Positions 16,831 through 26,100 of a stretch of DNA of 64,000 nucleotides are shown here, in pieces (the first letter of the stretch is position 1; the number at the start of each line of letters is the position of its first letter). The translations under genes were made by a program, and so were the position numbers. The stretch lies in assembly GCA_947464275.1 (NCBI GenBank), contig CANHVU010000005.1:91738-155737 (forward strand). The letters are read 5' to 3'. The DNA is from Bacteroidota bacterium (GTDB lineage Bacteria; Bacteroidota; Bacteroidia; UKL13-3). Below the pieces are notes generated by a model that was given only the letters and a program-made list of their open reading frames with translations, was not told the DNA's origin and made no database searches.

Positions 16831-16844
16831 TATAAATAAATTTG
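16814..16844 (+). promoter_or_regulatory. Bacteroidota-type promoter for pyrRB
   Basis: TTTTG at 16814-16818 (-33 box) is followed after 18 bases by TAAATTTG at 16837-16844, an exact TAnnTTTG -7 box. The -33 box lies in the last codons of ribF. Predicted transcription would start near 16850, giving about 55 bases of leader before pyrR. Confidence 0.55.
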
Positions 16845-16905
16845 TACAGTTTAATCGGTAAACAAAATTACCATAAATAAAAACCAATAAAATGGTTTAA
16901 AGCCA

Positions 16906-17445
16906 ATGAATAGTAAAACCATACTCGAAAAAAAACAATTTAGTATTGTAATTGATAGGCTTTGTTATGAGCTTATCGAAAAACATGGCTCGTTTGAAAA
17001 CACAGCTATTATTGGTCTTCAGCCCAGAGGAACTTATTTGGCACGCAGAATTTTAAAGCGACTGATTGACATTACACAAAATCAAAATTTGCTTTATGGT
17101 GAGTTAGATATTTCATTTTACAGAGATGATTTTAGGCGTGGAAAGGAACAAATAGTTCCCAATGCAATGAAAATAAACTTTACCGTTGAAAACAAAAAGG
17201 TGGTTTTGATTGACGATGTGCTTTACACAGGGCGCAGTATTCGATCGGCTTTAGATGCTTTGGTGGATTTTGGGCGACCAGAAAAAGTGGAACTAATGGT
17301 GTTAATTGACAGGCGTTTTAGTCGACATTTGCCTATTCAGCCTGATTATACTGGCATTACTGTAGATACAAGAGCCAACGATAAAGTAAAAGTGGAATGG
17401 AAAGAAAATAGTAAAGCCGATATAGCATTGATAGTAAGTAGTTAA
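16906..17445 (+). CDS. pyrR: PyrR-family bifunctional regulator/uracil phosphoribosyltransferase
   Basis: PRTase-fold protein of 179 residues. It has the PRPP-binding loop VVLIDDVLYTGRS at residues 99-111, IIGLQPRGTYLARRI near 35-49, and the C-terminal LIDRRFSRHLPIQPDYTGI characteristic of PyrR. In Firmicutes PyrR binds pyr mRNA and controls attenuation; in Bacteroidota RNA-binding regulation is less established, while UPRTase activity is plausible. It is upstream of pyrB with a 51-bp gap, consistent with a pyrRB operon for UMP synthesis. I see no clear attenuator hairpin in the short leader. Confidence 0.93.
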   Translation: MNSKTILEKKQFSIVIDRLCYELIEKHGSFENTAIIGLQPRGTYLARRILKRLIDITQNQNLLYGELDISFYRDDFRRGKEQIVPNAMKINFTVENKKVVLIDDVLYTGRSIRSALDALVDFGRPEKVELMVLIDRRFSRHLPIQPDYTGITVDTRANDKVKVEWKENSKADIALIVSS

Positions 17446-17496
17446 AAAAACAGTTTTTAAACGCTGCATTTCAATCCAATTTTAGCAATTAATTAA

Positions 17497-18420
17497 ATGA
17501 AAAAATTTACACAAAAACATTTACTAGGTATAAAAGACATTACCCAAGAAGATATAGAACTTATTTTTGAAACAGCCGATGGTTTTAAAACCGTTATCAA
17601 TAGGCCCATTAAAAAAGTTCCTTCCTTGCGCGATGTTACCATTGCCAATATTTTCTTTGAAAATTCTACCCGCACACGCATTTCGTTCGAATTAGCACAA
17701 AAACGTTTGAGTGCCGATACTGTTAACTTCTCAGCTTCTTCATCATCGGTTTCAAAAGGTGAAACTTTGATTGATACGGTTAACAATATTTTAGCCATGA
17801 AGGTAGATATGGTGGTAATGCGCCATCCTGCACCAGGAGCTGCCATGTTTTTATCAAAACACATCAATGCCAATATTATTAACGCAGGCGATGGAACGCA
17901 CGAACACCCAACTCAAGCCTTATTAGATGCCTTTTCAATAAGGGAAAAACTAGGAAGCGTAGCTGGTAAAAAAGTGGTGATAGTGGGAGATATTTTACAT
18001 TCACGTGTGGCTATTTCAAATATATTTTGCTTAAAAAAATTAGGTGCTGAAGTAATGGTTTGCGGTCCAAGTACTTTAATTCCAAAACACATAGAAAGCC
18101 TTGGCGTAAAAGTTGAAACTAATTTGATGAAAGCCTTAAATTGGTGCGATGTGGCCAATATGCTACGCATTCAATTAGAACGTCAAGATATAAAATATTT
18201 CCCATCATTGCGCGAGTACAGCATGTTGTATGGTTTAGATAAACAACGCCTTGATTCGTTAAACAAAGAAATTGTGATTATGCACCCAGGACCAATAAAC
18301 CGTGGAGTAGAAATAACAAGCGATGTAGCCGATAGCAAACATGCTATTATTTTAGATCAAGTGGAAAATGGAGTAGCTATTAGAATGGCGGTAATGTATT
18401 TATTAGCTAGTGAGCAATAG
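17497..18420 (+). CDS. pyrB: Aspartate carbamoyltransferase catalytic subunit
   Basis: Catalyses the first committed step of pyrimidine synthesis, joining carbamoyl phosphate to aspartate. The 307-residue protein is of normal length and carries the carbamoyl-phosphate motif FFENSTRTRISFELA near residues 53-67, the SSSVSKGETLIDT segment near 82-94, MRHPAPGAA near 108, HPTQALLDAF near 135, and HPGPINRGVEI near 266. No pyrI regulatory subunit is adjacent. It is the second gene of the pyrRB unit and ends 28 bp before the end of the convergent XRE gene; no strong terminator is visible in that gap. Confidence 0.97.
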   Translation: MKKFTQKHLLGIKDITQEDIELIFETADGFKTVINRPIKKVPSLRDVTIANIFFENSTRTRISFELAQKRLSADTVNFSASSSSVSKGETLIDTVNNILAMKVDMVVMRHPAPGAAMFLSKHINANIINAGDGTHEHPTQALLDAFSIREKLGSVAGKKVVIVGDILHSRVAISNIFCLKKLGAEVMVCGPSTLIPKHIESLGVKVETNLMKALNWCDVANMLRIQLERQDIKYFPSLREYSMLYGLDKQRLDSLNKEIVIMHPGPINRGVEITSDVADSKHAIILDQVENGVAIRMAVMYLLASEQ

Positions 18421-18448
18421 GTAATTTATTAAAAACTGTTTCGAAATA

Positions 18449-18895
18449 TTATAATTCTTTTGATTTAATTTTTTCATTTAAAGCGTCCATTGCCGACTTC
18501 CAATTTTTCTGCTTTAAATTTAACAATTGACTTATTAACTCTATTTCACTAAAGTACATGTTAAATGCTTTAGTTATATCTAAATAGGTTCTGCCATTTC
18601 TGACTATAATATCATCAGTTGCAATTGCATCCTCCAATGATAAATTTGAATTCAAATGTTCGCTTATTGGTTTAACTACTAACATTTCACCCCTACCCAA
18701 TACAAACCAATCAAGGTTAATTTCACTAAATGCTTTTAGTAAATTTCGCTGAGTACCAGGACCTACCTTGTTTTCACCTGACTCTATTTTAGAAATCGTA
18801 ATTTTACTCATGCCAATTCTTTGTGCAAAATCATTTTGTGATAACTGAAAATGGTTCCTAACTTCTTTAAACCTATCTTCTTTACTTTTTTTCAT
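18449..18895 (-). CDS. XRE-family helix-turn-helix regulator
   Basis: A 148-residue protein whose first 65 residues form an XRE/Cro-type helix-turn-helix (VRNHFQLSQNDFAQRIGMSK, then ITISKIESGENKVGPGTQ). It ends that domain with INLDWFVLGRGEML, a pattern common in Bacteroidota XRE regulators. The C-terminal half is helical with unknown function. The upstream spacer is very A/T-rich and holds the inverted repeat TTATAATATT (18982-18991) / AATATTATAA (19009-19018), which could be an operator. No target gene is evident; the nearest plus-strand frame is a T9SS domain remnant. Confidence 0.85.
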   Translation of the reverse strand: MKKSKEDRFKEVRNHFQLSQNDFAQRIGMSKITISKIESGENKVGPGTQRNLLKAFSEINLDWFVLGRGEMLVVKPISEHLNSNLSLEDAIATDDIIVRNGRTYLDITKAFNMYFSEIELISQLLNLKQKNWKSAMDALNEKIKSKEL

Positions 18896-19146
18896 AATAT
18901 ATATTAATTGATAAAAAGAATATTTTAAATATTCAAATTAATAAACAATATTATGATTAGATGTGGTAAAATACAAGGTAATTATAATATTGTATAATTT
19001 ATATGTTAAATATTATAACTATTTCAAAACGCCAAATAACATAAATACTAGTCAAATCAAATTAAACCATTTGGTTTCATCAAATTTGAAAGTTTAAGTT
19101 CTGTCTTATTAATATCTACTTTTTGTGCCCTATTTGGATTATTTAA
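18896..19146. other. A/T-rich spacer with an inverted repeat; no gene seen
   Basis: About 250 bases upstream of the XRE gene carry no credible coding frame. The only structure is the 10-bp inverted repeat TTATAATATT / AATATTATAA with 17 bases between arms (18982-19018). Its significance is weak given the base composition. Confidence 0.4.
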
Positions 19147-19545
19147 ATTCTAATATTAAAGTTTATTGTAATAAATAAAGTTAATAACAGCATCATTCCC
19201 AATCCAAGTTTTGGATGTTATGAAACTTCTGTTTTTAACTATTTTATCCAACAAAAACAAAATAAACAATTGGTAAATATTTCAACCCATCCTAATCCAA
19301 TCAACGAAAATGACCTATTAAGTCTTGTAGTTAATATTGAAACAACTAACCCTAAATCAAACTATATACTTACATTAACCGATATGATGGGTAAAACATT
19401 TTCTTATAAATTATCAAATATCGATGGTACTAATCAGTATAAGCTAAATACAGAAGCACTACAATTCATTTCAAGAGGTATATACTTTGGAGTAATTAAA
19501 CATGAGAATGAAAATATTGGAACAATAAAACTAATGCTTAATTAA
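19147..19545 (+). pseudogene. Orphan T9SS type A sorting-domain fragment
   Basis: A frame open from 19147 to 19545 lacks any ATG start near its beginning; TTG at 19270 would give 91 residues. It reads like the C-terminal sorting domain of a T9SS cargo: ISTHPNPINENDLLSLVVN, then YILTLTDMMGKTFSYKL, then RGIYFGVIKHENENIGTIKL. A second PNP-like start (IIPNPSFGCYETSVF) lies upstream in the same frame. No signal peptide or passenger domain is present, so this is probably the remnant of a decayed secreted-protein gene. It is followed by a strong terminator. A small exported protein using an unusual start cannot be ruled out. Confidence 0.55.
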
Positions 19546-19557
19546 ATAAATAACAGC

Positions 19558-19596
19558 AAAAAAGGCCGTTAAACAATTATTTAACGGCCTTTTTTA
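19558..19596. terminator. Bidirectional Rho-independent terminator
   Basis: AAAAAGGCCGTTAAA and TTTAACGGCCTTTTT form a perfect stem with a loop of 6 bases, with A and T tracts on the two sides. It sits between the plus-strand sorting-domain fragment and the minus-strand glycosyltransferase. Confidence 0.9.
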
Positions 19597-19611
19597 TTAC
19601 ATAGGTATCAA

Positions 19612-20790
19612 CTATTTTTTATCCTTAGCATGATGAGGAGTAGCTATAAATGCCCTATTAGCACCTTTAAGTTTAGTTAAGCTTTTTAATAAAGTAACAA
19701 ACACAATTGGTAATTTTTGAATAGCCGAGAAATACTCAGCTTTATAAAAACGTTTTGGCAAGCCCAATGATGCAGCTAATATTACAGCTACAAAATTAGC
19801 TACACAAATCCCTAAAAGTGACTTATAAAAGAAAAATGACAAAATAGGTAACAAGAATGAAAAACCAAGCACCAAAACTTTAGGCATTAATAATAATTGT
19901 AATGTTTTATTGAAATAATTTAAATTACTATTGGTAAATAAACTGATAAATGATTTTAATAAATTTTTACGTAAGTAAAAAAATTGGGCTGAAAACCAAC
20001 GTGTGCGCTGTTTATTTAAATCGTCAATATAACGAGTCTTTTCATCATAAACATCAATATCTGGAGTGTATTTAGTTTTAGTTTTCTTAAGCGCCATAAT
20101 CAACTCCATTTCCTTATCGTAACCGCCTACTGCTCTAATTTTTAAAACCTCATCTACAAAAAAGTCTTTGCGTAAAGCAATTCCAGAGCCAATTAATGCA
20201 GTTTGCAATCCAATATTTACATGTCCTCTTCTAAAAATAGAATTATTTATTTCTTCACTAAAGGCATCTAAAATAGCAATTGGTGTATCTAAATTTTTAG
20301 CTGTTCTGTGTGTTTGAATTACTTGAACTTCACTGTCAATTTCATTGTTAAGTTTTCGCAAATAATCTGCTTCCATTACATTATCAATATCCAATAATAC
20401 AATAAAATCATAATCACCATTAACTATTAAGTCCTCAGTTTTGCGTACGCTATTTCCTTTAGTTGAATAAGGCAAATCAAAAGCCAATACCTTTATTGGT
20501 AATTTTTCTAATTGACTAACTGTTTCAGGTTGTAAATGATCACCAACTACTATAATATCATGCCTATCTTTGGGATAAGTTTGATTCAAATTTTCGGCTG
20601 CACTTTCTAATATAACATGGTCATTTTTGTAGGCAACTAATAATACTGCAAATTTGTTTTGATAAGTATTCTCATTTGTGTTTTTGGCTTTATTAAACAC
20701 TGAACATATAGCAAAGAATAATAAATAAAATACATTGAAGGCCATAAAGTAAACCAATAACGTAAATAAAATTTCTAGGGTGTAACTCAT
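19612..20790 (-). CDS. Membrane glycosyltransferase, family 2
   Basis: A 392-residue processive-type GT2 enzyme transferring a sugar from a nucleotide donor at the inner membrane. It has an N-terminal membrane span (LEILFTLLVYFMAFNVFYLL), a GT-A domain with LLVAYKNDHVI near residue 44, the LLDIDNVMEADYL DxD-type site near 135, IQTHRTAKNLDTPI, LIGSGIALRKDF, and the QRTRW motif (KQRTRWFSAQFF), then two C-terminal spans. ATG 20790 is preferred over 20835 because it aligns with the start of its paralogue at 31468-32673, which shares long identical stretches (SEEINN-IFR-GH). It may be an add-on to cell-surface glycan synthesis. Confidence 0.88.
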   Translation of the reverse strand: MSYTLEILFTLLVYFMAFNVFYLLFFAICSVFNKAKNTNENTYQNKFAVLLVAYKNDHVILESAAENLNQTYPKDRHDIIVVGDHLQPETVSQLEKLPIKVLAFDLPYSTKGNSVRKTEDLIVNGDYDFIVLLDIDNVMEADYLRKLNNEIDSEVQVIQTHRTAKNLDTPIAILDAFSEEINNSIFRRGHVNIGLQTALIGSGIALRKDFFVDEVLKIRAVGGYDKEMELIMALKKTKTKYTPDIDVYDEKTRYIDDLNKQRTRWFSAQFFYLRKNLLKSFISLFTNSNLNYFNKTLQLLLMPKVLVLGFSFLLPILSFFFYKSLLGICVANFVAVILAASLGLPKRFYKAEYFSAIQKLPIVFVTLLKSLTKLKGANRAFIATPHHAKDKK

Positions 20791-20860
20791 AATTTTATAA
20801 ATTAATAAATACAAATAAAGTATAATTTTTGACAAATAATAATAACATTATACACATTAT

Positions 20861-21586
20861 TTATTGTGTAAAAACAACCGTTAGTGCTAAAAATACACCA
20901 ACTAAAACAGCATATGTCTTATAAGTAGAAAAACGATGATGCTCAGATGATTCGAATAAAATGGTGGTTGAAATATGTAAAAAGGTACCTATTACAAATG
21001 CCATAAACTGACTAAAAATTTGATCTGATAAGGTATAATTTAAACTGTAGCTTAATATGGCTCCTGTTGGCGAAGCCAAACAATACACAATCATTAATAC
21101 CAAAATTAACTTATTGTTTAACTTTAAACCCTTTAAAATTACCGCCAAGGCAAAAGCTGCAGGAAACTCATGCAGAGCTATCCCAACCAACATGCTATAA
21201 CTGATGCTGGCATTACTCTGAAAAAAGGCACCCAAAGGTATTCCTTCTAAAAAAGTATGTAAACACATACTGGCAATGATACCAAAAGGAATCACATGTT
21301 TTTTTACTACATCATGTAAATGAAAATGGCCATGTTCAATGCCTTTAGAATATTTTTCTAATAATATTTGAAACCAAAAACCTGCTAAAATAAATACACC
21401 GGTGTACTTATTGGCATTTGAATATACTTCGGGCATAAGGCTTATAATGGTTATAGAAAATAAGTATGCCCCAGCAAATGATAATAATAGCTTTAATTTT
21501 TTCTCATCGTATTTGTTGGAGAATATGGCTGCTAGTGAACCCAAGAACGGAGATAAAAATAAAAGACCTAAGAATAAATAACCCAT
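20861..21586 (-). CDS. ZIP-family divalent metal transporter
   Basis: A 241-residue integral membrane protein with about eight hydrophobic segments. Family signatures are HTFLEGIPLGAFF near residue 108 and HEFPAAFALAVILKG near 139, where the conserved histidines and glutamate line the metal path of ZIP (Zrt/Irt-like) transporters. A histidine-rich cytoplasmic-type loop GIEHGHFHLHDVVKKH lies near 82-97. The likely substrate is zinc or iron; which one cannot be told. It is 14 bp downstream of the PAP2 gene and probably co-transcribed with it. Confidence 0.88.
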   Translation of the reverse strand: MGYLFLGLLFLSPFLGSLAAIFSNKYDEKKLKLLLSFAGAYLFSITIISLMPEVYSNANKYTGVFILAGFWFQILLEKYSKGIEHGHFHLHDVVKKHVIPFGIIASMCLHTFLEGIPLGAFFQSNASISYSMLVGIALHEFPAAFALAVILKGLKLNNKLILVLMIVYCLASPTGAILSYSLNYTLSDQIFSQFMAFVIGTFLHISTTILFESSEHHRFSTYKTYAVLVGVFLALTVVFTQ

Positions 21587-21600
21587 TTTGAAAATAATAC

Positions 21601-22164
21601 TTAATTAGCAAGTTTAATAAATTTAAGGCTATACCTAGCAAATGCAGCACCAAATAAACTACCTACCAATGCTCCAAAAAATACATCTAGCGGATAATGA
21701 ACGCCTACATAAACTTGCGAAAAGGCAATGCTAAAAGCCCAAAATATTGCGACTGGAATAACCCATTTGCCAATATGTTTAAAATAAAAAATAAAGAATA
21801 AGGCCAATGCAAAATGATTGGTAGCGTGGGCCGAAATAAAACTAAAGCCATTACAACTTTTTACCAAATGCCTTACTAAACCAGTTAATGAGGGTTCGTT
21901 ACAAGGCCTCATACGCATAAAAGTATTTTTAACCAAATTAGCACTAAATTGGTCAGAAACTAAAATCATGGCCGCTATTACCAATAAAATTTTCCAAGTA
22001 TCAATTTTATAGTTTTTGTAAAAAAAATAAATAATGGCTACATAAAATAAATACCAAGTACTTTGGTTACGCAAAACGGGACAAAGCCAATCTAAAAAAG
22101 GATTTGCAAGCGTATTGTTAACAAACAAAAACCAAATTTTATCGTACTGAATAATTGTTTCCAT
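21601..22164 (-). CDS. PAP2-family membrane phosphatase
   Basis: A 187-residue polytopic phosphatase of the PAP2 superfamily. The three catalytic blocks are visible: KNTFMRMRPC near residue 77 (KxxxxxRP), SAHATNHFA near 111 (the usual PSGH is SAHA here), and VGVHYPLDVFFG near 152 (SRxxxxxHxxxD relaxed to QVYVGVHYPLD). Such enzymes dephosphorylate undecaprenyl pyrophosphate, phosphatidylglycerol phosphate or lipid A. Its start overlaps the stop of the upstream methyltransferase as TAATG, so the two are translationally coupled. Substrate is not deducible from sequence alone. Confidence 0.9.
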   Translation of the reverse strand: METIIQYDKIWFLFVNNTLANPFLDWLCPVLRNQSTWYLFYVAIIYFFYKNYKIDTWKILLVIAAMILVSDQFSANLVKNTFMRMRPCNEPSLTGLVRHLVKSCNGFSFISAHATNHFALALFFIFYFKHIGKWVIPVAIFWAFSIAFSQVYVGVHYPLDVFFGALVGSLFGAAFARYSLKFIKLAN

Positions 22165-22904
22165 TAATTATTTTTTTTCGCTATAAAAATCAATCTATCG
22201 CTGGTTCCGGCTTGGTATGGCTCCAAATTATAATTACCAAATACATTCAAAATACTAAAGCCTGTTTGGGCAAACAAAGTTTCAAAATCGGGTAAGGTAA
22301 GTAACTGTACTTCTTCTTGGTAATAATACTCCTTGCCCTCGGCATTAAACTCAATGCGTTTAGTAACTTTTTTATCATCAATTATTTTATGAAGATGAAA
22401 AGTAATGTCATCAATGGTTTTGGTTTCGGAATAACTTTGCATTTTTTTGATTTTTTCTGCATTGAAAAAATCGAGTAACAAAACACCATCTGGCTTTAAG
22501 CAAGCGTTAAAGCTATTCAATACCTGTTGATTTTCTTGGTCTGATTTAAAATAAGCAAAACTGGTAAACAAATTAAAACCATAATCAAAATGTTGGTTAG
22601 TTTTAAAAGTACGCAAATCGGCTACATCAAAGTGTAAGTTTTGGTTTTCAAACTGTTTGGCATACTGAATGCTATTGGCCGACAAATCGACACCAACTAC
22701 CTCAAAACCAGCTTTATTTAAAAACACCGAATGCCTGCCTTTACCACAAGCTAAATCAATTACCGATGAGCCACTGGGCATGTTTAAAAACGAAATGACA
22801 TTGTTTAAAAACAATTCCGCTTCGGTATAATCGCGGTTTTTGTATAAAATATGATAGTATGGCGAATCGAACCAATCGGCAAACCACTCTTTATTTGTAT
22901 CCAT
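22164..22904 (-). CDS. SAM-dependent class I methyltransferase
   Basis: A 246-residue methyltransferase. Motif I is VIDLACGKGRHSVFLNKAG near residues 45-63, followed by VVGVDLSANSIQYAK, FDVADLRTF, and GVLLLDFFNAEKI. The start is placed at ATG 22904 (MDTNKEWFADWFDSPYYHIL), because that opening is typical of the family; a longer frame to 23060 runs through a repeat-rich spacer. It overlaps the PAP2 gene by one base. The substrate is unknown. It is the first gene of a ZIP-PAP2-methyltransferase unit, reading methyltransferase, PAP2, ZIP. Confidence 0.88.
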   Translation of the reverse strand: MDTNKEWFADWFDSPYYHILYKNRDYTEAELFLNNVISFLNMPSGSSVIDLACGKGRHSVFLNKAGFEVVGVDLSANSIQYAKQFENQNLHFDVADLRTFKTNQHFDYGFNLFTSFAYFKSDQENQQVLNSFNACLKPDGVLLLDFFNAEKIKKMQSYSETKTIDDITFHLHKIIDDKKVTKRIEFNAEGKEYYYQEEVQLLTLPDFETLFAQTGFSILNVFGNYNLEPYQAGTSDRLIFIAKKNN

Positions 22905-22995
22905 AAATTTGAAGGTGCAAATTAAGGTAAATAATTTAAAATATGTTGAAAAAGGTGCGGTAGGGACGACCTTGCACAAATATAAGCCTGTCCAC

Positions 22996-23015
22996 GGTTG
23001 GTTTCCCAACCAACC
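22996..23015. repeat. Perfect short hairpin in divergent spacer
   Basis: GGTTGGTT and AACCAACC form an exact 8-bp stem with loop TCCC. It sits in the 196-bp spacer between the methyltransferase and the large outer-membrane protein gene, next to the word GGGACGACCTTGCAC. The spacer is less A/T-rich than its surroundings and looks repeat-derived. Confidence 0.5.
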
Positions 23016-23100
23016 GAATAAGTTGCAGTAATGACCCTGATTGCATACAAAATCACCCATTACAAACCAAAAATCACATAAAATTCGTTTATTTGCCTTA

Positions 23101-26100
23101 ATGCGTACTATTGGGGTAATTGTATTTGTTTGTTTAGCTGTATTGGCAAAAAGTCAAAACAGACAAAAAACCTTTATTTTACTTACCGATAGCATCACTT
23201 TAGATAGTTCAGTTATTGTACAAAAATCTATTAAAGTAAGTAATGGTAATACCCTTTTTATTGAAAATATTGATTTCAGGATAAATTATTATGCCCATGC
23301 TTTTATCAATTTAAAAATACCTAAAGGCACTCCAATTACTGTAAAATACAGTGCATCTAACTTTTATTTTAGTAAAATCTACCAAAATAAAAATCCCAAC
23401 ATCATTGACAAAGAAGGTATTGAAACCATAAATCCATTTTTATACAGCATTAACGAAACCGATTTTTTAAGTTCTGAAAGTTTTAGCAATGGCTTAAAAA
23501 TGAACGGAAGTATTTCGCGTGGATTAGGGCTTGGTAATGCGCAAAATGTGGTGGTTAACTCTAACTTAAACCTTCAGCTTAGCGGAAAACTGAATAACGA
23601 TATTGACGTATTGGCAGCCATTAGCGATGATAATAACCCTATTCAACCCGAAGGCAATACCCAGCAGTTACAAGATTTTGACAAAGTTTTTATTCAGCTA
23701 AGTAAAAACAGAACCAAGGTAATTATTGGCGATTTTGAAATGCGTAAACCAACCGATAGTTATTTTTTAAACTACAATAAAAAATCGAGAGGTGCGCAGG
23801 TGCAAACGGCTTTTAATATGAAACCTATTTTGGGTAATAAAAAAGATTCGGCCTTATTACAAATTGGTGCAGATGCTGCCATAAGCCGTGGTAGGTTTGC
23901 CAGAAACACGTTAACTTCCATAGAAGGTAACCAAGGCCCATACCGACTTACAGGAGCCAATGGAGAACTGTTTATTATACTTATTTCGGGTACTGAAGCC
24001 ATTTATTTAGATGGTGAAAAGCTAAACCGAGGCGAGCAAAACGATTATGTGATAGATTATAACAGTGGCGAAATTACTTTTACACCCAAGCGCATTATTA
24101 CGCAATACAGCAGAATTGTAGCCGAGTTTCAATACAGTGATAGGAACTTTGCAAGGACTGTTTTTACTACCAATAGCAGTTATAAAACCAAAAACTTTAC
24201 CATAAGAGGCAGCTATTTTACTGAACAAGATGATAAAGACCAACCTTTTCAGCAAACCTTAAGCGATAACGACAAATTAGTTTTGGCCAATGCTGGCAAT
24301 AAACTAAACCAAGCTGTGGTAAGTGGAGCCACTAAAGTAAGTACATTTAGCAATACCAAAATTTTATACCGTAAAATTGATACTTTAGGTGGTAATGATG
24401 TGTATGTTTTTACCAATATAGCTGGATCGGATACTGTTTTTTATGAAGTAAAATTTAGCAATGTAGGAGTTAATAAAGGTAATTATGTGCAATCGGCTTC
24501 ATCGGCTAACGGTAGGGTTTTTCAATATGTAGGACCAAATAATGGTAGTTTTGAACCAGTTATTTTACTAACTGCTCCCAATAAAATGGAAATGCTAAAT
24601 GCAGCCATTGATTTTACCGCCCTAAAAAACACTCAGATTACAGTTGAAATAGCGCAAAGTAATTTTAATCGAAACTTATTTAGTAATTTAGATAAACAAA
24701 GTGATAAAGGTTTAGGTGCTAAAGTTTTTATAAATAATAAAAATAATTTTAGTAAAACATGGCTATGGCAAAATCAACTTAATTACGAATGGGTAGATGC
24801 TAACTTTAGGTATGTAGAGCGCTACAGAAATGTGGAGTTTGATAGGATTTGGAACAGACAATTAAATAACTCGAGCAGCAGCGATACTGGTTATAACGAA
24901 CATATTTTATCGGCCAAAACAAGCATTGAAAAACAACAACTCTTTAATGCTTATTATCAAATTCAATTGTATAACCGTAACCAAAACTATGCTGGTTTAA
25001 TCAATCAAATTGGAAGTATTTTTACTTATAAAAACAACCAATTTAATGCCAATGCCGAATACTTAACCATTAGTATAAACAATGCTACTTTGCAGCAAAA
25101 CCTTAACCAAAACCAAACTTATAAATACAATGCAGGTTATGCCAGAACTCAATTTAAACATCAAGTTGGGGTAAATTATTTAACCGAAAAAAGTAAGTTT
25201 TTTAAAACCAACGATACTTTGCTAACTGGAAGTTTTAGCTATAACCAAAGTAATTATTTTTTCCAAAATACTGATACTTTAAAACTAAAATACCGCGTTG
25301 ATTATACCAACCGAAACGATTTCCAAGCTAGGAACACTGATTTTTATTTAGCCAGTATAGCACAAAACATCAATGCTTTAACTGTTTTGAAACAAGAAAA
25401 CGGCAATAGGTTAAACTTAAATTTTACTTACCGAAATTTTGAAATAAACGATACTTCAATCAAAAACCTAAAGCCCGAAAGAACCATTTTAGCTAGGATT
25501 GAATACGATTATGCTTTTTTAAGACGCATGTTTACCGCCAATACTTATTACCAAATAGGAAGCGGGAACGAGCTCCGCAGAGATTTTAGTTACTTAGAAG
25601 TTCCCAAAGGGCAAGGTGTATACGTTTGGAAAGATTTTAACTTAGATAATATTCAGCAATTAAACGAATTTGTAATAGCCAGTTTTGTAGATAGAAATAT
25701 AGCCAATTATATCAGGGTTTATTTGCCTACCAACTCTACCATCAGAACCAATTCGGTGCAGTTTAACCAAACCTTAAATATTAATCCTGCAAGTGTTTGG
25801 CTTAATAAAAAAGGCATTCTTAAGTTTTTGAGTAAGTTCAATAATCAATCGGGTTTGCGAATTGAACGCAAAATTATAGCCGATAATACTTTTAATTATG
25901 TAAACCCGTTTGCCAATTTATTTAACGATACTGCCCTCATCAATGTAAACAGTTTAGCAAGAAATACTTTGTTTTTTAACCGAAGCAATGCCACATTTGG
26001 CGCAGACTGGAGCGTACAAGATAACCAAACCAAAGTTATATTAACAAATGGGATTGATAGCAGACGAAAACTAGAAAACGGACTGAATATGCGCTGGAAT

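Noticed and set aside
17493..17873. 126-residue minus-strand frame
   Set aside because: Mirror of pyrB; conserved pyrB motifs fix the true coding strand.
23041..23100. Longer N-terminus for the outer-membrane protein
   Set aside because: The extra 20 residues precede a clear signal peptide at 23101 and read like spacer sequence.
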